A stretch of DNA of 11,897 bases from Pseudomonadota bacterium. Its GTDB lineage: Bacteria; Myxococcota_A; Polyangia; Haliangiales; Haliangiaceae. This document shows, one piece after another, positions 6,762 through 11,897 of this stretch. Numbering within the stretch: the first letter of the stretch is position 1; each line of letters starts with the position of its first letter. Where the stretch lies: positions 1-11,897 of the forward strand of contig JAEYYV010000249.1 in assembly GCA_023428295.1 (NCBI GenBank), in the 5' to 3' direction. A program made the translations under genes and the position numbers. A model generated the notes under the pieces. The model was not told where the DNA came from, searched no databases, and saw only the letters and a program-made list of their open reading frames with translations.

Positions 6762-7592
6762 ATGAGCGATGCGCCATCTCTGAGCTGGGCCACGGTCACC
6801 GTCGAGAACCACGTCGCCGATGTCGTCCTGAAGGCGACCGGCAAAGCGAGCCGGATGGGACCCGCGTTCTGGCAAGAGATGCCGACGCTGTTCGCGTGGC
6901 TCGACGCCGAAGCGGACGTTCGCGCCATCGTCCTGCGCGGCGAGGGCGAGGGCTTCAGCCACGGTCTCGATCTCGCCGGTATGGGCGCGGATCTCGCCGC
7001 GCTGATGGCACCGGGCGGGGGCGCCGCGGAGCGCACGCGACTTCACGAGACCATCACGCGCATGCAGCGTGCGATCACGTGCGTGGCGTCGTGTCGCAAG
7101 CCGGTGATCGCCGCGATTCACGGCTGGTGCATCGGCGGTGGCGTCGATCTCGCGACCGCGTGCGACGTGCGCGTCTGCTCCGCGGAAGCGAAGTTCTCCG
7201 TGCGCGAAGTGCGGCTCGCGATGGTCGCGGACGTCGGCACGCTGGCGCGCTTGCCGCAGATCATCGGCGAGGGCGCCACGCGCGAGCTCGCCTTCACCGG
7301 CGACGATATCGACGCGGCGCGCGCGCTGCGCCTCGGGCTCGTCACCGAGGTGCTCGAGACACCCGACGCGCTCCTCGCACACGCGCGTGCGATGGCGTCG
7401 CGCATCGCGCAGAACCCGCCGCTCGTCGTGCAAGGCGTGAAGCAAGTGCTAAACGCGCGCTCGGAGCGCGTCGCCGACGAGAGCCTTCGCACGGTCGCGC
7501 TGTGGAACTCGGCGTTCTTGCCGTCGCAGGATCTCGGGGAGGCGATGGCGTCGTTCGTCCAGCGCCGCCCGCCGTCGTTCAAGGGCCGGTAG
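6762..7592 (+). CDS. Enoyl-CoA hydratase/isomerase family, probable dienoyl-CoA isomerase
   Basis: A 276-residue soluble crotonase-fold enzyme, standard length. The first oxyanion-hole segment is FSHGLDL (65-71; His where Ala is common) and the second is HGWCIGGGVDL (120-130). Asp129, Glu149 and Asp157 match, in identity and spacing (20 and 8 residues), the three acidic residues known in rat delta3,5-delta2,4-dienoyl-CoA isomerase (Asp176, Glu196, Asp204). The phrase ADVGTLARLPQIIG (156-169) is also typical of that subgroup. The likely role is moving double bonds in dienoyl-CoA during breakdown of unsaturated fatty acids with odd-numbered double bonds. No other beta-oxidation gene is in the window, so the pathway is inferred from the active site. 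ATG with AGGA upstream. The last 14 nt overlap the end of the convergent lipoprotein gene. An ordinary enoyl-CoA hydratase is less likely. Confidence 0.93.
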   Translation: MSDAPSLSWATVTVENHVADVVLKATGKASRMGPAFWQEMPTLFAWLDAEADVRAIVLRGEGEGFSHGLDLAGMGADLAALMAPGGGAAERTRLHETITRMQRAITCVASCRKPVIAAIHGWCIGGGVDLATACDVRVCSAEAKFSVREVRLAMVADVGTLARLPQIIGEGATRELAFTGDDIDAARALRLGLVTEVLETPDALLAHARAMASRIAQNPPLVVQGVKQVLNARSERVADESLRTVALWNSAFLPSQDLGEAMASFVQRRPPSFKGR

Positions 7593-7884
7593 CCGCACCG
7601 TCGACGTCGGTCTCGACATCGGTCTCGACATCGGGCCCGGTCTCGGGACGCGTCTTCTCGTAGAGCTTGGCCATGCAGCCGAGCATCGCGCGCGCGACGG
7701 TCTGCGAGCGGCGATTGCCCGCGTCCGCGATCACGGGCACGCGCTGCATGACGGCTTCACCGCACGCGACCGTCTTGCACGTGCACAGCTCGTCGCGCAG
7801 GACCTCGAGCTTCTTCACCTCGTCGTCGGCGCACCCGATCGCGGATGCGATCCACAGCACAGCGAGGACGGTACGCGCGGGCAT
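7579..7884 (-). CDS. Small cysteine-rich lipoprotein, unknown function
   Basis: A 101-residue predicted lipoprotein I do not recognise. From the chosen ATG (7884) the signal is MPARTVLAVLWIASAIGC, with the lipid Cys at 18; lipobox AIGC is acceptable though not ideal. The mature part has a charged helix with three close cysteines (CTCKTVAC, 34-41) and a fourth at 70 (MLGCMAKLYEKT), an arrangement that could form two disulphides or bind metal or haem; CxC plus C is not a CxxCH haem site. The C-terminal 19 residues repeat an acidic unit (DVET, DVET, DVDG) encoded by a 12-bp tandem repeat. In-frame ATGs at 7902 and 7929 are possible starts but spoil the signal. The gene is divergent from the 7928 barrel gene (43-nt gap) and overlaps the crotonase gene tail by 14 nt. 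Confidence 0.72.
   Translation of the reverse strand: MPARTVLAVLWIASAIGCADDEVKKLEVLRDELCTCKTVACGEAVMQRVPVIADAGNRRSQTVARAMLGCMAKLYEKTRPETGPDVETDVETDVDGAATGP
7601..7636. repeat. 12-bp tandem repeat, three units
   Basis: Three units of TCGACATCGGTC (the first and third each with one mismatch) lie inside the 3' end of the cysteine-rich lipoprotein gene. Read on the minus strand they encode the acidic four-residue repeat near its C-terminus. Being a multiple of three, unit gain or loss would keep the frame, so the tail length could vary between strains. Confidence 0.8.
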
Positions 7885-7927
7885 CGATGTCTGGCGCAGC
7901 ATACGACACGCAGGCACAATCGTCGTC
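7885..7927. promoter_or_regulatory. Divergent intergenic region, cysteine-rich lipoprotein / barrel gene
   Basis: Only 43 nt separate the two start codons, too short for two independent non-overlapping promoters, so each promoter probably reaches into the opposing gene or the region is shared. No clear -10/-35 pair or ribosome binding site is visible. Inferred from orientation. Confidence 0.3.
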
Positions 7928-8599
7928 ATGCGTGCATCTCCACTCGCCTGTGCCCTCGCCACGATCGCCGCGGTCAGCTCCACGGCCGACGCGGGCGTGT
8001 TCAAGCTGTTCGCCGACGTGCAGGGCGGTGGCATGGTCGGCAAGGGCACCGGCGGCGATCTCGTCAACAACAACACGGATATGTTCGACGAGGCGTTCTT
8101 CGAGAACGCGGGTCCGCTCGCGTACGGCGTCACCGTGGGCGCACAGTTCTTGTTCCTCGAGGGCCATATCTCGCACCTCCAGTTCAAGAGCTTCTCCGAC
8201 GACCCGCAGAAGCCGAGCCTCGCCACGTGGACCTCGGTTCACGCGGGCATGCGCTTCGAGCTCCCCATCGGCAGCCAGACCGAAGAGGACAAGAAGAACG
8301 GCAAGGGCACCTTCCTCGAGGCCGGCCTCAACATCGGCTTTGGCATCGGAACCGGCGCGCAGGTGATGCCGCCGCTGTCGAACGACGAGCTCACCGACAA
8401 GGGCTTCTTCGCCGAGGGACGCATCGGCATCGGCAAGCACCTGAACACGATCTTCGATATCGGCGTGGTCGTGCCGGTGCAGTACGGCTACTACTTCAAG
8501 AGCGGCGGCGGCGCGGTGGTGAACGATCTGTCCACGCACTACCAGTCCGCGCAGATCGCCGCGCTGCTCACGCTGCGCGCGAACATCCGCCTGTTCTAG
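7928..8599 (+). CDS. Predicted outer-membrane beta-barrel protein
   Basis: A 223-residue exported protein. Residues 1-22 are a Sec signal (MRASPLACALATIAAVSSTADA). The mature chain has amphipathic strands such as YGVTVGAQFLFLEGHISHLQF, FLEAGLNIGFGIGTG and GVVVPVQYGYYF, separated by polar loops, and finishes AALLTLRANIRLF with the terminal Phe that marks barrel proteins for the outer-membrane assembly machinery. That ending makes the barrel call stronger than for the gene at 1490. No cysteine is left in the mature protein. The size fits an 8- to 10-strand barrel. The frame is open back to 7667, but the ATG at 7928 starts exactly at the signal peptide. Role and ligand are unknown; the divergent cysteine-rich lipoprotein may be a partner. 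It ends 10 nt from the convergent DsbD gene. Confidence 0.82.
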   Translation: MRASPLACALATIAAVSSTADAGVFKLFADVQGGGMVGKGTGGDLVNNNTDMFDEAFFENAGPLAYGVTVGAQFLFLEGHISHLQFKSFSDDPQKPSLATWTSVHAGMRFELPIGSQTEEDKKNGKGTFLEAGLNIGFGIGTGAQVMPPLSNDELTDKGFFAEGRIGIGKHLNTIFDIGVVVPVQYGYYFKSGGGAVVNDLSTHYQSAQIAALLTLRANIRLF

Positions 8600-8613
8600 G
8601 TCGCCGGTCCTAG
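8596..8613. repeat. Short inverted repeat spanning two convergent stop codons
   Basis: CTAGG (8596-8600) and CCTAG (8609-8613) are separated by 8 nt. The arms contain the TAG stops of both converging genes, so the symmetry may be coincidental. The stem is short and has no T-run; as a bidirectional terminator it would be weak. Confidence 0.25.
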
Positions 8614-9944
8614 TTCTTCGACTCGAGGCGGGCCGCGCGGAGCTTCTTCTTGGCGGGGCCGAGGATCTCGAGCATCTCCTCGACGGTGACGAGGTCCTTG
8701 AGGCGCGCCACGACGTTGCCCTCGGTGTCCATGAAGATCACCGCGGGCAAGGTCTTCGCGCCGTAGCGCTCCTTGAGCGCGTTGTTCTCGTCGGAGAAAT
8801 CGGACACGTCGAACTGGATCGGCACGAAGTCCGCCGTGATCGCGTCGTAGACATCGGAGTCGCCGAACACGAGCTCGAGCTTCTCGCACGGCGCGCACCA
8901 GCTCGCCGCGAAGTCGATCATCACGCCTTTGTTCTCGGCGCGCGCCTTGTCGAACGCGACCTTCTCGTCCTTCTCGAACGGCAGGTGCTTCTTGGGCGTG
9001 AGCGACCACGCGTACGCGGCGAAGATGCCGCCGACGATCAGCACGAGGCCGAGCGCCTTGCGGATCCTGTGAGCGGTGGAGCTGCCCGAGAACGACAGGT
9101 GAATGCCGCCGACGGTGAGCCCGACGAAGATCGCGGTCGCGGCCGCGAGGACGAACATGTAGCTCGGCGAGGCGAGCGTGCGCATCGCGGGGATGAGCGG
9201 GCGCAAGAAGTAGATCGCGCCGAACAGGAGCAGCACGCCGCCGATCGACTTCACCGCGTCCATCCAGCGACCGCTCTTGGGGAGCGACATCGCCGCCGCC
9301 GCGAGCACCCAGAACAGCACGCCCATGCCGAGCGCGTAGACAAAGAGCAGCGAGCCACCGCCGAACACGCTCTTGGTGCTCGCCGTGAACGCGAGGAGCC
9401 CCGCGAGGAACGGGCCGGTGCACGGCGCCGCGATGAAGCCACCGACGAGGCCCATCGCGAACGCGCCGCTGAAGCCCTTGCCGCCGACCTGGTTCAGCTT
9501 GGCTTGCCACGACGCGGGGAGGTTCAGCTCGAACGCGCCAAACAGCGACGCCGCCATCGCGACGAACAGGATGACGATCGGAATGACGACGAACGGGTTG
9601 GCGAGCAGCGTACCGGCGCTGCCGCCGAGCATCGCGAAGGTAACGCCGAGCACCGCGTACGTGACGCCCATTCCGACGACGTACGAGGTGGCGAGCGCGA
9701 GGCGCTTGGCCTTGGACACGTCGGCTCCGCGCGCACCGAAGATGCCGAGCGTGATGGGGATCATCGGATACACGCACGGGGTGAGCGAGGTCAGAAAGCC
9801 CGCGCCGAACGACCCGAGGTACATCCACAGCCAGCCCTTGGACTGGTACTCGGCGAACTCGCCGCCACCGCCTGCAAAGGCGAGGGTCGGCATCAGCACA
9901 ACCGCCAGCGCGATCGCGATCAGGGTACGGCGCTGGAGCGACAT
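8610..9944 (-). CDS. DsbD-like thiol:disulphide interchange protein lacking the alpha domain
   Basis: A 444-residue inner-membrane protein that passes electrons from cytoplasmic thioredoxin to periplasmic thiols. Residues 1-24 are a cleavable-looking signal. A DsbD/CcdA membrane domain follows (about 38-315, eight hydrophobic segments) with the two redox cysteines in TPCVYPMIPIT (Cys57) and APCTGPFL (Cys175). A periplasmic thioredoxin domain (about 325-435) carries WCAPC (Cys350/Cys353; codons near 8886-8900) and the cis-proline motif TLP (Pro400). E. coli DsbD has an extra N-terminal immunoglobulin-like alpha domain; here only about 14 residues separate the signal from the first membrane segment, so it is absent. 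The final acceptor must therefore be a separate protein, not seen here. The ATG at 9944 is supported by GTGAGG 5 nt upstream; a longer frame to 9983 is less likely. It could serve disulphide isomerisation, cytochrome c maturation or lipoprotein repair. Confidence 0.93.
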   Translation of the reverse strand: MSLQRRTLIAIALAVVLMPTLAFAGGGGEFAEYQSKGWLWMYLGSFGAGFLTSLTPCVYPMIPITLGIFGARGADVSKAKRLALATSYVVGMGVTYAVLGVTFAMLGGSAGTLLANPFVVIPIVILFVAMAASLFGAFELNLPASWQAKLNQVGGKGFSGAFAMGLVGGFIAAPCTGPFLAGLLAFTASTKSVFGGGSLLFVYALGMGVLFWVLAAAAMSLPKSGRWMDAVKSIGGVLLLFGAIYFLRPLIPAMRTLASPSYMFVLAAATAIFVGLTVGGIHLSFSGSSTAHRIRKALGLVLIVGGIFAAYAWSLTPKKHLPFEKDEKVAFDKARAENKGVMIDFAASWCAPCEKLELVFGDSDVYDAITADFVPIQFDVSDFSDENNALKERYGAKTLPAVIFMDTEGNVVARLKDLVTVEEMLEILGPAKKKLRAARLESKN

Positions 9945-10018
9945 CGAGGCCTCACTATAGACCGGACCCGCGCTCGTTGGCATTCCCCTCGAAGACCTGC
10001 CGCGGTAGGGTCCGCCCC
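9945..10018. promoter_or_regulatory. Divergent intergenic region, dsbD-like gene / hisC
   Basis: This 74-nt head-to-head gap carries a ribosome binding site at each end (GTGAGG on the minus strand at 9950-9955; GGTAGGG on the plus strand at 10004-10010). A TATAGA at 9956-9961 could be a -10 element for hisC, but no good -35 box pairs with it. No histidine attenuator (run of His codons with a terminator) is visible. Confidence 0.4.
10004..10010 (+). promoter_or_regulatory. Ribosome binding site of hisC
   Basis: GGTAGGG ends 8 nt before the GTG at 10019. It decides in favour of this start over a TTG at 9977, whose extra 14 residues look unlike HisC. Confidence 0.6.
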
Positions 10019-11140
10019 GTGAGCTCCGACAGTTGGTACGGTGAGTTTATCCCGCGGCACGTTCAGGACCTGGACGTGTACCAACCGGGCAAGCCGATCG
10101 AAGAGCTGGAGCGCGAGCTCGGGATCTCGGGGGCGATCAAGGTCGCATCCAACGAGAATCCCCTCGGGCCGTCCCCCAAGGCCCTCGCGGCGCTCCCGGC
10201 CGCGCTGTCCACGCTCCATCTGTATCCCGATGCAGGTGGCTTCGCGCTGCGGCGTGCCCTCGCCCAACATCTAGGTCTCGACCTCGACCAGTTCGCGCTC
10301 GGGAACGGCTCGAACGATCTCCTCTATCAGCTCGTGCTCGCGACCTGCGACCCGGAGGACGAGGTGCTCTCGCATCGTTACGCGTTCCTCTCGTACCGGC
10401 TCGCGGCGCACGTCGCGGGACGCCCGTTCGTGGCCGCGCCGGTCACGCGCGATCTCGCGTGCGATGTGGACGCGCTGATCGCCGCGATCACGCCGCGCAC
10501 CAAGCTCGTCGTGCTCGGAACGCCGAACAACCCCACGGGCTCCGTCCTCACGCGCGCCGGCGCCGAGAAGATCCTCGCGGCGCTCCCCGCGCGCGCGCTG
10601 CTCGTCATCGACGAGGCGTACGCCGAGTACGCGGCCGCGTGGCCCGAGGTGGATCACGCCGATGGCCTCGCGCTGTTGCGCGCCGATCGCCGCGTGATCG
10701 TGTTGCGCACGTTCTCCAAGATCTACGGGCTCGCGGGCATTCGCATCGGCTACGCCGCCGGTGACAAGGATGTCCTCGACGTGCTCGGGCGCGTGGGCCG
10801 CACGTTCCACGTCTCGTCGCTCGCACAGGTCGCCGCGATCGCCGCGCTCGCCGACGACGCGCACCTCCGCGCGAGCGCCGCGCACGCACGCCGCTGCATC
10901 GAGCGTCTACGCGCCGAGGTTCGCGGCCCGAGCGTTCGCGTGCTGCCATCGCTGACGAACTTCGTGCTGATCGAGTGCGGCCGTCCGTCGGGCCCGATCT
11001 ACGACGCGCTCCTGCGCAAGGGCGTCATCGTGCGTCCGATGGCGGCGTGGGGCCTCCCCGAGGCGATTCGCGTGTCGGTCGCGCGCGACGACGACATGCC
11101 TCGCGTGATCTCCACGCTGAACGACGTGCTCGCGGGATGA
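10019..11140 (+). CDS. hisC: Histidinol-phosphate aminotransferase
   Basis: A 373-residue cytoplasmic PLP enzyme (fold type I, class I/II aminotransferase) that exchanges the amino group between glutamate and imidazole acetol phosphate in histidine synthesis. The N-terminus (FIPRHVQDLDVYQPGKPIEEL) and KVASNENPLGPSP are typical of HisC. TPNNPTG (168-174) and DEAYAEY (198-204) hold the cofactor; the Schiff-base lysine is Lys234 in RTFSKIYGLAGIRIGYA (codon 10718-10720), with the phosphate-contacting Arg242. Near the C-terminus GVIVRPMAAWGLPEAIRVSV has the conserved substrate arginine. Length is normal. No other his gene is nearby, so it may work from outside an operon, and members of this family sometimes transaminate aromatic amino acids instead. 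Its stop overlaps the ATG of the next gene (ATGA). Confidence 0.94.
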   Translation: MSSDSWYGEFIPRHVQDLDVYQPGKPIEELERELGISGAIKVASNENPLGPSPKALAALPAALSTLHLYPDAGGFALRRALAQHLGLDLDQFALGNGSNDLLYQLVLATCDPEDEVLSHRYAFLSYRLAAHVAGRPFVAAPVTRDLACDVDALIAAITPRTKLVVLGTPNNPTGSVLTRAGAEKILAALPARALLVIDEAYAEYAAAWPEVDHADGLALLRADRRVIVLRTFSKIYGLAGIRIGYAAGDKDVLDVLGRVGRTFHVSSLAQVAAIAALADDAHLRASAAHARRCIERLRAEVRGPSVRVLPSLTNFVLIECGRPSGPIYDALLRKGVIVRPMAAWGLPEAIRVSVARDDDMPRVISTLNDVLAG

Positions 11141-11897
11141 TCCGCGTCCTCGTCGTCGCGCTCCTCGTCGCGAGCTGTGGTGGCTCGAAGGCGACGCCGA
11201 CGACGAGCGAGCCGGAGCGTCTCGAGCTCACCTCGACCGCCGATCGCATCCTGCCGCTGCTCCCCGACGGCGCGCAGGTCATCGTCGAGGTCGACCTCGC
11301 TCGCTTGCGCGCGAACCCCGTGGTCGGCGAGCTCGTCACGCAGCTCGTCGCGGGGGACGATGCGCTCGCGCCGCTTCCCGGCGACGTGCCGACGATCTCG
11401 CTCGCGGAGGCGGACACGATGGTGATGGCGTCGTACGGCGTGGGCACGTCGAGCGCGTCGACGATCGTGGTGCTCTCGACCTCGCCAGGCGCGAAGGTCC
11501 CGAACGCGATCACGCTCGCCGACACGCTGGTGGTGCTCGGCCCCGCCGAGTGGACGGCGCAGGTCGAAGCGCGCGCCGCGATCGCGGGCGTTAGCGGTGC
11601 GAGCGCGACGCCGTCGATAGGCGCGGCGAAGGAGCTGCGCGCGCTGCGCGATCATGCGATGCCGGCCAAGGCGCCGGGTGCATCGCTTCGCATCACCGCG
11701 CGGCTTCCGTTCGATGCGCGCGTCGCGCTCGGGCGCGCGACCGGACTCGAGACACCGCCCGCGCAGATGTCGATCTGGGGCGATGTCGTCGACGACATGG
11801 TGTTCGTCGTGGATCTCGACGCGTCCGATCCGGGCGATAGGCCGGCTCGGGACAAGAGAGCGTCGTCGACGAAGCGCATGGAGGCGTCGCTGCGCGG
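11137..11897 (+). CDS. Predicted lipoprotein, unknown function, 3' end missing
   Basis: An open frame that starts in the ATGA overlap with hisC and runs without a stop to the right edge (253 complete codons). It begins MIRVLVVALLVASC, a compact lipoprotein signal with lipobox VASC (lipid Cys14), followed by a Gly/Ser/Thr-rich linker. The next part, LPLLPDGAQVIVEVDLARLR (about 39-58), has the look of a beta strand and helix that opens several uncharacterised predicted lipoproteins. Later segments, such as ASTIVVLST, ITLADTLVVLGPAEW and VVDDMVFVVDLDAS, alternate strands and helices; no catalytic motif or membrane segment appears. Cys14 is the only cysteine seen. The 4-nt overlap suggests translational coupling to hisC, though a functional link is not obvious. 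I do not recognise the family. Base use matches its neighbours, and several antisense frames across it look like shadows. Confidence 0.8.
   Translation, partial: MIRVLVVALLVASCGGSKATPTTSEPERLELTSTADRILPLLPDGAQVIVEVDLARLRANPVVGELVTQLVAGDDALAPLPGDVPTISLAEADTMVMASYGVGTSSASTIVVLSTSPGAKVPNAITLADTLVVLGPAEWTAQVEARAAIAGVSGASATPSIGAAKELRALRDHAMPAKAPGASLRITARLPFDARVALGRATGLETPPAQMSIWGDVVDDMVFVVDLDASDPGDRPARDKRASSTKRMEASLR

Noticed and set aside
7885..8226. Upstream extension of the cysteine-rich lipoprotein frame to 8226
   Set aside because: It would overlap the divergent barrel gene by about 300 nt and bury the lipoprotein signal in the middle of the protein.
8985..10022. A 345-codon plus-strand frame opposite the DsbD-like gene
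   Set aside because: Same charged shadow composition; the DsbD redox motifs are on the minus strand.
10271..11655. Minus-strand frames opposite hisC and the final lipoprotein
   Set aside because: Arg/Glu-rich shadows; HisC motifs and the lipobox are on the plus strand.

Overview
The window is a GC-rich, densely coding chromosomal segment. Codons end mostly in G or C, which produces long meaningless open frames on the opposite strand. No mobile element, phage gene, CRISPR array, tRNA or rRNA was seen. The mix of secreted barrels and lipoproteins (one PEGA-like, one with a proline-rich OmpA tail), an HDOD protein and GTG starts suggests a Myxococcota-like (delta-proteobacterial) Gram-negative organism. 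That assignment is inference from gene style, not from a marker gene.

Layout: (1) 1-1365 is the 3' part of guaA (GMP synthase), cut by the left edge. (2) 1366-1489 is a spacer carrying two interlocked palindromes. (3) 1490-4362 is a compact run of four + strand envelope genes: a predicted outer-membrane barrel, an OmpA-like lipoprotein, a secreted modular protein that recalls FlgT-type proteins, and a small PEGA-like lipoprotein. Two of its three junctions overlap (11 and 4 nt). (4) An HDOD signalling protein (-, 4364-5380) stands divergent from an AI-2E/PerM-family transporter (+, 5447-6736), which is followed by a crotonase-fold enzyme with the dienoyl-CoA isomerase acidic triad (+, 6762-7592). 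(5) A small cysteine-rich lipoprotein (-, 7579-7884) is divergent from a second outer-membrane barrel candidate (+, 7928-8599). (6) A DsbD-like membrane thiol reductant carrier (-, 8610-9944) is divergent from hisC (+, 10019-11140). HisC is translationally coupled to a lipoprotein that runs off the right edge (11137 onward).

The window combines housekeeping biosynthesis (guaA, hisC) with envelope functions. Seven of the thirteen genes encode proteins with export signals or lipoboxes, six of them predicted to sit in or at the outer envelope. DsbD would deliver reducing power to the periplasm. The 1490-4362 cluster is the best candidate for a functional unit: a barrel, a peptidoglycan-binding anchor, a periplasmic protein and a small lipoprotein. 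From 4057 onward, strand switches alternate between tail-to-tail junctions with almost no spacer (1 nt, -14 nt, 10 nt) and short head-to-head gaps (66, 43, 74 nt). No stretch longer than 300 bases lacks a gene; the longest gap is the 124 nt after guaA.

I see no clear new defence, mobile or biosynthetic system. The items most worth a second look are the envelope cluster, the palindromes after guaA, the small cysteine-rich lipoprotein, and the coupled but unrecognised lipoprotein after hisC.
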